Notes: generated from the sequence alone by a model not told the origin. 64,000 nt of DNA from Flaviflagellibacter deserti (GCF_042652085.1 NZ_JBHSJF010000002.1:138394-202393); one strand, 5' to 3'; positions 56,298 through 64,000 are shown, counted from the first letter of the stretch. A program made the numbers and translations.

Positions 56298-56332
56298 TGC
56301 GACCTGAGGAAAGTTCGGGGGGAAGAGGGCGT

Positions 56333-57334
56333 CTACTGCCTGTCCGCCGCCGATGCGTCAAGGGCGGCCGAAAGCTGGCGGCGGAATTGCGTGGCAAGTC
56401 CGTCGGCTCGGGCGCGCTCCTCGGGCGTGAGCTTGGTCAGTTCCTCGTCGAGGAGACCGTCGCTGCGGCCATTGGCACGCGCGACCAGATGCCAGGCGGC
56501 GGCGCGGATGCGGTCTTCATCGAAGCCCCGTCCCGCCGAGTAGATCCTGGCCAGGCGGTTCATCGCGATGACATTGCCCTTGAGCGCCGCCCGCAGGAAA
56601 AGCTTTGCCGCGCGGCTCTCGTCCTTTTCGGTGCCGTCGCCATTGAAGACGGCAATGGCGTATTCCACAGCCGCATCGGGGTGGTTCTGGTTCGTCGCCA
56701 GCCCGAGAAGTCGTGTCGCTTCCTTGCGGTCCTCCGGAGTGTTGCTCTGGCGGAGCGACATCGCCAGCGCGTATTGAGCATCCGCATATCCGGCATCTGC
56801 CGCCTTGCGAAAATTCGCCGTGGCCGCCTTCACGTCATAGGGACGAACAGAGCCCTGGAGCTCAAGCAGACCGACATTGTACATGGCGATCGGGTCGCCC
56901 TTGTCGGCGGCCTGCTGGAAAAGATCGGCGGCGCCCTTTGGATCTTTCGGCGTACCGCTGCCTTCGAGTTTCAGCAAAGCAAGAGCGACCATCGAATTGT
57001 GGTCGCCATTATCCGCGCCGAGCTTGTACCACTCGACCGCCTTGGCCGGGTCCTTGTTGAAGCCGAGGCCATTCTCGTAGATCACGCCGATCAGGGTCAT
57101 CGCCGGGGCCGGGTCTTCCTTCTTGCCGACCCGCTTCAGCGCCTCGTTCATGGCCGTCATATACTCGCCGCGCTGGAAGGCCGCGAAGGCGAGGTCGCCG
57201 GCGGGTACAGCCTCCTCCGAGCCCGTCATTTGATCCGGAGTGCTCAAAGGGACTTCGATCGGCGGCAGCTCCGGTTGCGCCGCATAGACCGGTGCGGCGA
57301 CCAGCAGGGCCAAGAGCGGCAGGCACTGTTTCAC
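56333..57334 (-). CDS. Sel1-repeat (TPR-like) periplasmic protein
   Basis: A 333-residue protein starting GTG 57334 with signal peptide (VKQCLPLLALLVAAPVYA) and six or so Sel1 repeats such as GVIYENGLGFNKDPAKAVEW, NVGLLELQGSVRPYDVKAAT and RIYSAGRGFDEDRIRAAAWH. GTG overlaps the stop of the ThiE-like gene (GTGA). Sel1 proteins scaffold periplasmic signalling; partner unknown. Confidence 0.88.
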   Translation of the reverse strand: MKQCLPLLALLVAAPVYAAQPELPPIEVPLSTPDQMTGSEEAVPAGDLAFAAFQRGEYMTAMNEALKRVGKKEDPAPAMTLIGVIYENGLGFNKDPAKAVEWYKLGADNGDHNSMVALALLKLEGSGTPKDPKGAADLFQQAADKGDPIAMYNVGLLELQGSVRPYDVKAATANFRKAADAGYADAQYALAMSLRQSNTPEDRKEATRLLGLATNQNHPDAAVEYAIAVFNGDGTEKDESRAAKLFLRAALKGNVIAMNRLARIYSAGRGFDEDRIRAAAWHLVARANGRSDGLLDEELTKLTPEERARADGLATQFRRQLSAALDASAADRQ

Positions 57335-57960
57335 GAGATGGCCTCGGCCTTCGCCAGTTCGTCCGCGGCGACTCGCACTGCGGCGGCGGGAGACTGCGTC
57401 CATACGAAGTGGCCTAGCGCGACGAAATCGGCGCCGGTCGCGGAAATCGGCGCAACGGCCTCTAGCGTCTCCGCCTGACCGACGCAGGGCGTAACGAAGA
57501 TTTCCGCCCACCATTCGAGACGCTCGAGCGTCGCGTCGATCGGCGGGGTCTCGCCGCCCTTTCCGGGATCGCCGAAGAGGACGTAATCCGCGCCCGTCTC
57601 TCCGGCTGCCATTGCGGTATCACGGGTACGTAATCCTCCGATGCCGACAAGCTTTTCGGGCTTGAAGCGCGATGTCGCCTCGCGGCCGTTTCGCTCTCCG
57701 AGCGCATGCATGCCGTCAGCTCCGGATTTGCCGACGAGGTCGGGCGCGCCCTCGATCAGGGCCGCTGCTCCGGCGGCCTGGACCGTTTCGACCAGCGGCT
57801 TCAGCGCCTTCAGCAATGCGCGTTCATCCGCCGACGCTTCGACGCGCAGGATAACGGCTGCGATCTCGGCGGCGCCGAGCGCTCCGGACAATTGGGATGT
57901 GAGGTCGGTATCCGCGCCGATCGGCGGCGTAATCAACATGAGGCGGGGAGAATTGGACAT
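57331..57960 (-). CDS. ThiE/TenI-like thiamine phosphate synthase family protein
   Basis: The 209-residue TIM-barrel-like protein shows LMLITPPIG, ALIEGAPDLVGKSGADGMHA, LVGIGGLRTRDTAMAAGETG and ADYVLFGDP. The pattern fits ThiE/TenI, but Lys/Arg phosphate residues are partly altered, so true ThiE activity is uncertain. It precedes the Sel1 gene by GTGA overlap. Confidence 0.72.
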   Translation of the reverse strand: MSNSPRLMLITPPIGADTDLTSQLSGALGAAEIAAVILRVEASADERALLKALKPLVETVQAAGAAALIEGAPDLVGKSGADGMHALGERNGREATSRFKPEKLVGIGGLRTRDTAMAAGETGADYVLFGDPGKGGETPPIDATLERLEWWAEIFVTPCVGQAETLEAVAPISATGADFVALGHFVWTQSPAAAVRVAADELAKAEAIS

Positions 57961-58017
57961 CGTTGGCCTTCTAGCAAAGCGCGGTGGCGAAATGTAGGTG
58001 CCTGGCCTCTTCCGTCG

Positions 58018-58647
58018 TCAGAACGGTGAACGCGCCCGCTTTGCATTACGCTCCACATTGTCCTGCAGGCGCTGAACGATGAGGCGGATCAGATACCAGC
58101 CGAATTCCGGATTCTGATAGTAAAGCTGTTTCAGTTCGTATTCGCCGATGGACAGGAGCGCGCAATCCTCGGCGCAGACCGCTGTCTGCGTGCGCTCGCC
58201 TTCCTTGGTGAAAAAGGCGAATTCGCCAAATAGGCTGCCCTGCTGGATCTCGACGCCGATCTCGGGGAATGAAACGGTCCCGGTCGCGATGTAATAGAGG
58301 CGATCGGCGGCGTCGCCCTTGCGGAAGATCACCGCGCCCTTGCGGTGTTCCGAGACATGGGCGAACGGCATCAGCCAGTTCGCATCGACTTCCCCCTCGT
58401 CACCGGGCTTCATGTCCGCGATCAGTTTTCGCATCTGCCGCAGGCGGAAGACGTTCATCGGTAACTGGATCGCGTTCTGCAGCGCGTTGGGCCAGTAGCC
58501 TGCAGCCGCGGCCGCGATGATCGAGACGATATTGCTCGACGCGGCGAAACTCCGGAGCGGAATCATCGTGCGGGAGAAGCTGGACAGGAGGCTCAGCGCC
58601 ATCGCTCCCCAGCCGAGATAGGGCAGGTATTTGAGTATGAGATCCAT
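58018..58647 (-). CDS. membrane protein with cyclic-nucleotide-binding domain, copy 1
   Basis: A 209-residue protein with three N-terminal hydrophobic helices (LGWGAMALSLLSSFSRTMIP, NIVSIIAAAAAGYWPNA) and a C-terminal cNMP-binding domain (HRKGAVIFRKGDAADRLYYI, GSLFGEFAFFTKEGERTQTA). The layout resembles Popeye-domain proteins. A tandem paralogue lies just upstream. Ligand (cAMP/cGMP) not predictable. Confidence 0.85.
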   Translation of the reverse strand: MDLILKYLPYLGWGAMALSLLSSFSRTMIPLRSFAASSNIVSIIAAAAAGYWPNALQNAIQLPMNVFRLRQMRKLIADMKPGDEGEVDANWLMPFAHVSEHRKGAVIFRKGDAADRLYYIATGTVSFPEIGVEIQQGSLFGEFAFFTKEGERTQTAVCAEDCALLSIGEYELKQLYYQNPEFGWYLIRLIVQRLQDNVERNAKRARSPF

Positions 58648-58683
58648 CGAACCGGAACGCGGAGGAAACAGAAGTACCTGCCG

Positions 58684-59355
58684 CTATTGTAAATTTCTTT
58701 CCGGTTCGTTGAGCAGGGTGGCCTTGCGAGAACGCTTTTCGACCAGTTCCTGCGCGCGTTGCGCATTCTCCGTGAGGCGCTGGGCGATCAGCTTGATCAG
58801 ATACCAGCCGAATTGCGGGTTTTGGAAGTAAAGCTGTTCCAGCCGGTCCTCGGTGATCGAGAGCACCCGACAATCGGTCATGCACGCGGCGGTCTGGGTG
58901 CGTTTTCCGTCCCGGGTGAAGAAGGCGAGTTCGCCGAACAAAGTACCCGGCCCGATCTCGACATTGATCTCCACGAACCGGATGCGGCCCGAACAGAGCA
59001 CGTAGAGCCGGTCTCCGTCGTCACCCTTGCGGAAGAGGATTTCGCCGGAGCCGAGATCGCGGGTGTCGGCGAACGGCTCCAGCCATTGCGTCTGGAAATC
59101 GCCGGCCTGCGCTTCCTTGATGCTCTTGATCATTCGCCGCATCTGCAGCAGGCGATACAGGTTGAGCGGCAGCAGGATGGAGTACTCGACCATTCCCGGA
59201 ATCGAGCCGATCGAGGTCGCGTAGCTGAACTTGGCGACATTGCTCCAGACGGACACCAGCCGCAGCGGGATCATGGTGCGGAGGAACGCCGCGATAACGC
59301 TGAGCGCCGCGGCGACCCAGGCGAGAATGTTCAGATAATGGAAGAGGTCGGACAT
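58684..59355 (-). CDS. membrane protein with cyclic-nucleotide-binding domain, copy 2
   Basis: The 223-residue paralogue has the same plan: YLNILAWVAAALSVIAAFLR, helices to residue 70, RMIKSIKEAQAGDFQTQWLE, then LGSGEILFRKGDDGDRLYVL, GTLFGELAFFTRDGKRTQTA. It shares RTMIPLR, the cNMP motifs and FGWYLI with copy 1. 36 bp separate them. Confidence 0.87.
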   Translation of the reverse strand: MSDLFHYLNILAWVAAALSVIAAFLRTMIPLRLVSVWSNVAKFSYATSIGSIPGMVEYSILLPLNLYRLLQMRRMIKSIKEAQAGDFQTQWLEPFADTRDLGSGEILFRKGDDGDRLYVLCSGRIRFVEINVEIGPGTLFGELAFFTRDGKRTQTAACMTDCRVLSITEDRLEQLYFQNPQFGWYLIKLIAQRLTENAQRAQELVEKRSRKATLLNEPERNLQ

Positions 59356-59454
59356 GCGGCCGGATCAAATGAGTGCAACGGACGCCGCATATGACGATTT
59401 GATTGCCGTTCGATGACAATTTCTCGAAGCCGCGCAGGACTTTCGAGCAGTCGG

Positions 59455-59775
59455 CTACGGAACCGTCGCGGTCACTTGAATGGACGCGAACCAAGCCGCC
59501 AGATCGTCGATGTCCTGATCCGACAGAGGCTGGGCGATGACGGTCATCATCTCGTTCTTCCGCGCGCCGGACCGATAGGCCTTGAGTTGCTCGACCACAT
59601 AGACTTCCGGCTGGCCGGCGAGGTGAGGGGCGTTCGGCAATTGGCTGATGCCATCGGCGCCATGGCAGGTGGTACAGACCGCGGCCTTTTCCTTGCCTGC
59701 GGCGGCATCGGCGAGAGCCGGTTGTGAGAAGACAAGCATGAGCGGCAATGCAAGAAGGGGAACTGAAAGGATCAT
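59455..59775 (-). CDS. c-type cytochrome, single heme
   Basis: A 106-residue protein with signal peptide (MILSVPLLALPLMLVFSQPALA), CxxCH heme motif CTTCHG (Cys34, Cys37, His38), LAGQPEVYVVEQLKAYRSGA and the axial-Met region KNEMMTVIAQPL. It is the likely periplasmic electron acceptor for the adjacent PQQ-type dehydrogenase. Hairpin in the gap. Confidence 0.92.
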   Translation of the reverse strand: MILSVPLLALPLMLVFSQPALADAAAGKEKAAVCTTCHGADGISQLPNAPHLAGQPEVYVVEQLKAYRSGARKNEMMTVIAQPLSDQDIDDLAAWFASIQVTATVP

Positions 59776-59800
59776 GCGGGAAACCTGAGAAAAGCGAAGA

Positions 59801-59818
59801 GGCCCGGCGGACCGGGCC
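59801..59818. promoter_or_regulatory. hairpin between PQQ-dehydrogenase and cytochrome genes
   Basis: GGCCCGG (59801-59807), loop CGGA, CCGGGCC (59812-59818). No U-tract follows on the minus strand, so it is more likely an RNA-processing or partial attenuation hairpin than a full terminator. Confidence 0.4.
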
Positions 59819-59830
59819 CCTGTTGCTGGG

Positions 59831-61069
59831 TCAATCGGCGGAGGAGATGCGCCAGATCGCGCCCGACAGGTCGTCGGAAACGAGCAGCGAGCCGTCGAGA
59901 TAGGTCTGCACGTCGACCGGACGGCCGAGGTACTGACCGGTCTTCTCGTCGAGCCAGCCATCCGCGAACACTTCCGGCTTGCCAGATGTGCCGTCCGCCT
60001 TAACCGGGGTGAACATGATGCGGGCGCCGACCGGCTTGGTCCGGTTCCAGGAACCGTGCTGGGCAGAGAAGAGGCCGCCCCGGTATTTCTCCGGCAACGC
60101 GGTGCCCGTGTAAAAGCTCAGGCCGAGATCGGCTGCGTGGGCCGGCATCTCCTGCTCCGGCGGCGTGACATCGGCCGGAATCTCGTCGCTCTTGTATTCG
60201 ACCGTCCGGACCTTGCCGCCGCCATACCACGGGAAGCCGAAGTTCTGGTTCGGCTTGGTGATGCGATTGATCTCTCCGGGAGGGATATCGTCACCCATGC
60301 CGTCGACCTGGTTGTCGGTAAACCAGAGCTGGCCCTGCGGGCTGAACGCGATGCCGACCGAATTGCGGATGCCGGTCGCGTAGACCTCGCGGTTCTTGCC
60401 GTCGCGGTCCATGCGGATGATGCCGCCGATGCCGTGCTCCTTATAGAGAGCGAGCTTGTCCTTCGGCGGAACGTTATGCGGCTGGCCGAGCGAGATGTAG
60501 AGCTTGTTGTCCGGCCCTATCGTGCAGACACGGGCGCCGTGGTTGAAGCTCTCCTCGCTTTCCGGGATCAGCTTGTCGGCGACGATGCCGATCGCGACGT
60601 CCGGGCTCTCGTAGAAGAATTCAGCTGCCGGGAAGACGAGAACGCGGTTGTGCTCGACGACGAACAGGAAGCCGTCCGGCGAATAGCACATGCCGTTCGG
60701 CACCTTCATCGCGACCGAGGGCGCGAATTCCTTCACCTCGTCCGCGACGCCATCCTTGTCGCGGTCTGTGACTGCATAGGCCTTGCTCTTGCGGGTGCCG
60801 ACGAAGACCGTGCCGACATTCCGGCCAATCGCCATGTGGCGGGCGTCCGGGACGATCGCGAAGAGTTCGACCTTCAAGCCTGCAGGCACTTTGATCCGTG
60901 CCGCGACCTTTTGAAGGTTGGCGACCTTCTTGGCGTCCTGCGGGACGGTCGGGATTTCGAGCTTCGTTCCGGTCGACTGAAAATTCTGGAGCTTCTGGAG
61001 ATTGTCTTGCGCGAAAGCGCAAGCAGTGGACGCCATCAGCATGCCGATGGCGAGTGCGGAGCCTCTCAT
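59831..61069 (-). CDS. PQQ-dependent sugar (sorbosone) dehydrogenase family protein
   Basis: The 412-residue secreted protein has a signal peptide (MRGSALAIGMLMASTACAFA) and a beta-propeller with the GSDH-type motifs: MAIGRNVGTVFVGTRKSKAY, VPNGMCYSPDGFLFVVEHNR, NHGARVCTIGPDNKLYISLG and HGSWNRTKPVGARIMFTPVK. Relatives use PQQ to oxidise sugars; the next gene encodes a cytochrome c to accept electrons. No PQQ-synthesis genes are in the window. Confidence 0.9.
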   Translation of the reverse strand: MRGSALAIGMLMASTACAFAQDNLQKLQNFQSTGTKLEIPTVPQDAKKVANLQKVAARIKVPAGLKVELFAIVPDARHMAIGRNVGTVFVGTRKSKAYAVTDRDKDGVADEVKEFAPSVAMKVPNGMCYSPDGFLFVVEHNRVLVFPAAEFFYESPDVAIGIVADKLIPESEESFNHGARVCTIGPDNKLYISLGQPHNVPPKDKLALYKEHGIGGIIRMDRDGKNREVYATGIRNSVGIAFSPQGQLWFTDNQVDGMGDDIPPGEINRITKPNQNFGFPWYGGGKVRTVEYKSDEIPADVTPPEQEMPAHAADLGLSFYTGTALPEKYRGGLFSAQHGSWNRTKPVGARIMFTPVKADGTSGKPEVFADGWLDEKTGQYLGRPVDVQTYLDGSLLVSDDLSGAIWRISSAD

Positions 61070-61224
61070 CTATTCCTCCCCGACGCTTCTTGATGAGCGT
61101 TAACGCAGTGTGTCAGGAAGTCGCAGATGTGACAACCCGCCGCATCGGTTGCAATGGCGGGACAGGTCGCCTCATTGGCGATATTTGGCGTGCTCGCTCA
61201 CCCTTTCGAGGGCGACGTCCCGGT

Positions 61225-61416
61225 TCAGTTCGGACGCCTCGCGGTCGTGGGCGCAGGGGGCGCGGCGAAGCTGAGTTCGAGCAGTGCCATATCGAGAAGA
61301 TGGCAGGTCACGTCGAGACCAAGCCGATCAGCGCATTGCCGGGCGGTCACGCATTTCTCGATCAGGGTATCGATATCAGGATCGTCGACGATTATCAGTT
61401 CGATCGGTTCGGGCAT
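61225..61416 (-). CDS. small hypothetical protein
   Basis: A 63-residue frame MPEPIELIIVDDPDIDTLIE, KCVTARQCADRLGLDVTCHL, LDMALLELSFAAPP. Acidic start and helical middle with three cysteines; not recognised. ATG 61416 chosen with AGGT upstream. Coding bias moderate. Confidence 0.4.
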   Translation of the reverse strand: MPEPIELIIVDDPDIDTLIEKCVTARQCADRLGLDVTCHLLDMALLELSFAAPPAPTTARRPN

Positions 61417-61536
61417 GCTGCACCTGAGCTCGCGTCCGCCGCAACGGCAACGCATTGTGCTGACCTATTGTGCGATCACGGAGGCGTGATGCAATTAGGT
61501 GAACTACGGACGGTGGCGCGACCGGCAGCCTGAATT

Positions 61537-61659
61537 CTAACGATAGGTCGCGAAGTACCAGGCGATCATCGCCAGGCACAGCAGGAGAAGCCATGGCCTG
61601 CTACCTCTGGATTTTTCGCGGCGCGGCTCCTCCGCGTAAACGTGACGAGTCTTGCGCAT
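61537..61659 (-). CDS. very small single-pass membrane protein (40 aa)
   Basis: An Arg/Lys-rich N-terminus (MRKTRHVYAEEPRREKSRGS) and a C-terminal hydrophobic helix (PWLLLLCLAMIAWYFATYR). AGAGG seven bases before the ATG supports translation. Positive N-terminus implies N-in topology. No homologue known to me; the upstream 61680-61790 region is AT-rich like a promoter. Confidence 0.5.
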   Translation of the reverse strand: MRKTRHVYAEEPRREKSRGSRPWLLLLCLAMIAWYFATYR

Positions 61660-61790
61660 ATCTTAGCCTCTGCCGTTCCAGCGCACAGGAACGATGAGTG
61701 AAATGGTTAAACGATTTATTTCCTGATCATTATCATTTCGTAGGTAATTAATCACGGTTGTGTGAGCGAAGAAATACACGGTTTCCGTGC

Positions 61791-62195
61791 TCAGAGATGA
61801 TTGGTCACCTCCGGCTCGTTCCACCAGTTGTTGTTACGGCCATCGAGATAGCGGACGGGCACGGTGGCGAGTTCTTCGTCCGGCACGCCGTCGAGGCACG
61901 AGATGCTGATGGCGATGTAGGCCCCACCGATCTCTTCGACGAAGCCCTCAGCGTAGCATGAGACGCCGCAATTCCCGCAGAAGGGGTGATGCGCCACCCT
62001 GGTGCCGAACTGGTAGTCGCGGAGCACGTCCTTGCCGGACAGGAGCCGGAACTGGTCCGGCTGGATGATCGCCTCCCAGCCGCGTTTCTTGGCGCAGATC
62101 GAGCAATTGCAGCGGCCGGTCCCGATCTCGAAATCGATGTCGGCCTCGAAGCTCACCGCGCGGCAGTGGCAGCTTCCCCGATAGGTCTTCAGCAT
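61791..62195 (-). CDS. GFA family (glutathione-dependent formaldehyde-activating-like) protein
   Basis: A 134-residue zinc protein: YRGSCHCRAVSFEADI (Cys9, Cys11), CNCSICAKKRGWEAII (Cys29, Cys31, Cys34), HHPFCGNCGVSCYAEGF. GFA-fold enzymes act in formaldehyde/glutathione or unrelated metabolism. ATG 62195 follows GGAGA; an ATG at 62210 is also in frame. Divergent from the YafY-type regulator across the 44-bp palindrome. Confidence 0.9.
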   Translation of the reverse strand: MLKTYRGSCHCRAVSFEADIDFEIGTGRCNCSICAKKRGWEAIIQPDQFRLLSGKDVLRDYQFGTRVAHHPFCGNCGVSCYAEGFVEEIGGAYIAISISCLDGVPDEELATVPVRYLDGRNNNWWNEPEVTNHL

Positions 62196-62224
62196 CGTCA
62201 GTCTCCGCATTCGATGCCGTGACA

Positions 62225-62268
62225 TACTGCCATGCTGCTGACAACGTGTTGTCAGCAGCATGGCAGTA
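62225..62268. promoter_or_regulatory. 44-bp perfect palindrome (21-bp arms) in divergent GFA/YafY promoter
   Basis: Left arm 62225-62245, centre GT (62246-62247), right arm 62248-62268: perfect complementarity over 21 bases. The inner core is CTGACAAC-GT-GTTGTCAG. It ends 10 bases before the YafY ATG, overlapping its leader, so the regulator likely autoregulates here and controls GFA. Confidence 0.8.
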
Positions 62269-62278
62269 GAAGGCAGGA

Positions 62279-62983
62279 ATGCGTCGCGCCGACCGCCTTT
62301 TCCAGATTGTCCAAATCCTCCGCCGCGAGAACCGGCCAGTGACGGCGACCGCCATCGCGGCCGAGCTCGAGACCTCGCAGCGCTCGGTCTACCGCGACAT
62401 CGCGGCCCTGGTCGGCCAGCGGGTGCCGATCAGGGGCGAGGCGGGGATCGGCTATGTGCTCGAAGGCGGCTTCGACATGCCGCCCCTGATGCTGACCGTC
62501 GAGGAGATCGAGGCGCTCGCGCTCGGCGCGCAATGGGTAATGGGTCATGCCGATCCGGCGCTGGCGCATGCCGCCAACGATGCGCTGGCCAAGATCGCCC
62601 ATGTCCTGCCGGAAGAGATGCGGACGCTGATCAGCGATGCCGGGGCGAGGGCGCCGCCGGCCTGGGTAATGGCACCGGACGGGCTCGACGTCGGCATGCT
62701 GCGGGCCTGGATCCGGGCCGGGCGCAAGGTCGCGATCGGCTATCGCGACGAGGCGGGCGCGGAGACCGCACGCACGATCTGGCCCTTCCTCCTCGGCTAT
62801 TGGGAGGCGACGCGGATCGTCGTCGGCTGGTGCGAACTCCGCCGCGATTTCCGCAGCTTCCGGCTCGACAGGATCGGTCAGGCCGACTTCCTCGACGAGC
62901 GCTTTCCGGAACGGCCGGCGGTGCTGCGACGGCGATGGCAGGCGATCCGCGATGCCGCCGACCATTCGTACACGAGGTCGTGA
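62279..62983 (+). CDS. YafY-type HTH-WYL transcriptional regulator
   Basis: A 234-residue protein with an N-terminal HTH (ADRLFQIVQILRRENRPVTA, AELETSQRSVYRDIAALVGQ) and a C-terminal WYL domain (VAIGYRDEAGAETARTIWPF, LLGYWEATRIVVGWCELRRD). Such regulators sense a ligand and act near divergent promoters. ATG follows AAGGCAGGA. It probably controls the GFA gene. Confidence 0.93.
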   Translation: MRRADRLFQIVQILRRENRPVTATAIAAELETSQRSVYRDIAALVGQRVPIRGEAGIGYVLEGGFDMPPLMLTVEEIEALALGAQWVMGHADPALAHAANDALAKIAHVLPEEMRTLISDAGARAPPAWVMAPDGLDVGMLRAWIRAGRKVAIGYRDEAGAETARTIWPFLLGYWEATRIVVGWCELRRDFRSFRLDRIGQADFLDERFPERPAVLRRRWQAIRDAADHSYTRS

Positions 62984-63056
62984 TCGGACGCCGCTATCCG
63001 CCGCGCGCGTGGGCGCCATGATGTATCCTGCCAATGGCAGCATCGGGAGAGTGACG

Positions 63057-63293
63057 ATGCATCGATACAGCAGCGAGACCCTGGTCTTCCGCCGGCCCTT
63101 TGTCCTCAGCGGCGAGATGTGCCCGCCCGGCACATACGATTTCGAGAATGAGGAAGAGCTGATCGAGGGCGCCAATTTCACGGCGTACCGCAGCGTGCGG
63201 ACCCAGGTAAAAATCCACCGTGACGGCTTCACCGAAATCCTGAAGGTGCGGCCGGGCGATCTGGCCCGCGCCGTGGCCAAGGACAGGCTTTGA
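63057..63293 (+). CDS. small hypothetical protein
   Basis: A 78-residue protein MHRYSSETLVFRRPFVLSGE, MCPPGTYDFENEEELIEGAN, FTAYRSVRTQVKIHRD. Beta-rich, cytoplasmic, no known domain. GGGAGAG precedes the ATG. Its TGA overlaps the TTG of the SH3 gene. Confidence 0.6.
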   Translation: MHRYSSETLVFRRPFVLSGEMCPPGTYDFENEEELIEGANFTAYRSVRTQVKIHRDGFTEILKVRPGDLARAVAKDRL

Positions 63294-63691
63294 GCCGATC
63301 CCTGTTCGGGCTGGGGCTTGCCGCGCTTTTGATCTGTTCGTCGGGCGCGGCGGAGGCGGCTCGCCTCCGCGCGACGGCGGACGTCAATGTCCGCTCGGGT
63401 CCGGGCATGAACCATCGTGTCGTCGGTCATCTGGCGAGCGGTCAGCGGGTCAGTGTTTCCACGAAACAGGGCCGCTGGTCGAAGATCGGCGCCTCGCGCT
63501 GGGTTAGCAGCCGTTATCTCGGCGGCGGCAAGCGCGTGGCTGCCAAAAGGATCGATCGCAGGGTTGCCGAACCGGCAGCCAACTACACCGCGACGACGAC
63601 CGGAATCGCGACCTCGGACCCGATCTTCGGGCTCAAGCCGGAGGACGGCTGGGAATGGGAGCGGATGCACCTCCTGCGGCACGCGCATTAG
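63290..63691 (+). CDS. secreted SH3-domain protein
   Basis: The 133-residue product starts at TTG 63290 with AAGGA upstream and has a signal peptide (MSRSLFGLGLAALLICSSGAAEA), then an SH3b domain (LRATADVNVRSGPGMNHRVV, GHLASGQRVSVSTKQGRWSK, GASRWVSSRYLGG). SH3b binds cell-wall peptides or proteins. The C-terminal 50 residues are unmatched. Confidence 0.85.
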   Translation: MSRSLFGLGLAALLICSSGAAEAARLRATADVNVRSGPGMNHRVVGHLASGQRVSVSTKQGRWSKIGASRWVSSRYLGGGKRVAAKRIDRRVAEPAANYTATTTGIATSDPIFGLKPEDGWEWERMHLLRHAH

Positions 63692-63790
63692 GGGACGTGC
63701 GTGAAGGTGCAGTTTGCGGGGCATTCGGGTTGGGTCTCCTTTTAGAGTTGGGCCTGCCTCTTCCCTCGGGAGAGGGTGGAGGGCGCGCCT

Positions 63791-64000
63791 CATCCTCGCC
63801 TCGTTCCACCAGCGATGTCGGAAAGGTCGCCCCTCGGAGGGGCGGGGGATGCGGTCGCATCCTCTGAATGGTTTGTGTGTTGACGCGATCCGCATCCCCA
63901 CGCACGGCGGTTAAGTCGGAGGAGGCGGGCGCTTCCACGGCCAATGGCCGCCGAAGGTTTGAGAGCCTTCGGAGACCACGGCTCGTCCCCAGTGCAAGGC
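63791..64000 (-). repeat. class B ~210-bp dispersed repeat, copy 2 (runs off the window)
   Basis: Reverse-complement match to 45081-45294. The 14-bp-class stem is GGGGATGCGG (63844-63853)/CCGCATCCCC (63889-63898) plus TCGC/GCGA with a one-base bulge; bases differ from copy 1 but pairing is kept. Loop motif CAAACCA...TCAGAGGA is conserved. 63692-63790 before it has a CCCTCTCC-type sequence related to class A. Confidence 0.85.

Overview
The window is about 65% G+C and reads as a chromosome segment of an alphaproteobacterium, most likely order Hyphomicrobiales (Rhizobiales). Supporting markers are GapR, RcdA (DUF1465) and a TrcR/DUF1013-type cell-cycle protein, a DUF1127 protein, the split transhydrogenase pntAA-pntAB-pntB preceded by a small cytochrome-oxidase subunit IV-like gene, cysteine-free L31 and L36 ribosomal proteins, DUF1192, DUF1236 and DUF882 proteins, TTAA-N7-TTAA (CtrA-type) sites and a GAAC-N7-GAAC (LexA-type) site. 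No tRNA, rRNA, CRISPR array, transposase or prophage was recognised.

Layout. 1-5.1 kb: small, mostly secreted or hypothetical genes, with two palindromic dispersed repeats, a DUF1127 gene and a small gene whose promoter carries a LexA-type box. 5.1-7.4 kb: a compositionally foreign, AT-richer island with a stand-alone WYL-domain gene divergent from an OLD-family ATPase/TOPRIM nuclease gene; this is the best candidate for an uncharacterised (probably defence) module. 7.4-14.5 kb: gltB and gltD (glutamate synthase) with a glutathione S-transferase-like gene inserted between them by a GTGA overlap. 14.6-20.9 kb: envelope and sugar-nucleotide genes (DUF459 SGNH hydrolase, MltB-type transglycosylase, galU, a beta-barrel protein, kdsD). 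21-24.1 kb: a MotA/MotB-like stator pair, then NfeD and an SPFH protein. 24.3-30.4 kb: L36, TPR, DUF1036, a DMT transporter, N-formylglutamate amidohydrolase, DUF1244, gapR, an SDR, a LuxR-type regulator and DUF3088. 30.4-35.7 kb: cell-wall block with a DUF882 peptidase, a YcbB-type L,D-transpeptidase and a sigma-54 response regulator. 35.8-41 kb: an NAD(P)-binding protein/HxlR divergon with clear operators, then an M3 peptidase, DUF3445 and ABC1-kinase overlapping operon. 41.1-44.6 kb: pnt operon with terminator. 44.6-45.4 kb: repeat-filled non-coding region. 45.4-48.4 kb: TPR lipoprotein, rpsU, purK, purE. 48.6-50.5 kb: a second MotA-like/OmpA-like pair. 50.6-55.5 kb: ABC exporter, rpmE, rcdA, DUF1192, TrcR and two DUF465 genes. 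55.5-61.1 kb: IMPase, Sel1 protein, ThiE-like protein, two tandem cyclic-nucleotide-binding membrane proteins, a cytochrome c and a PQQ-type sugar dehydrogenase. 61.2-64 kb: small genes, a GFA/YafY-WYL divergon around a perfect 21-bp-arm palindrome, an SH3 protein and a second copy of a ~210-bp repeat.

Functionally the window is mainly housekeeping: nitrogen assimilation (gltBD), redox balance (pnt), purine synthesis (purEK), translation (rpmJ, rpmE, rpsU), envelope remodelling and cell-cycle control. The accessory signals are the WYL-OLD island, the LexA-type promoter at 4.7 kb, and two families of dispersed palindromic repeats whose stems differ in sequence between copies while keeping perfect pairing. 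All names rest on reading motifs by eye; no database search was possible.
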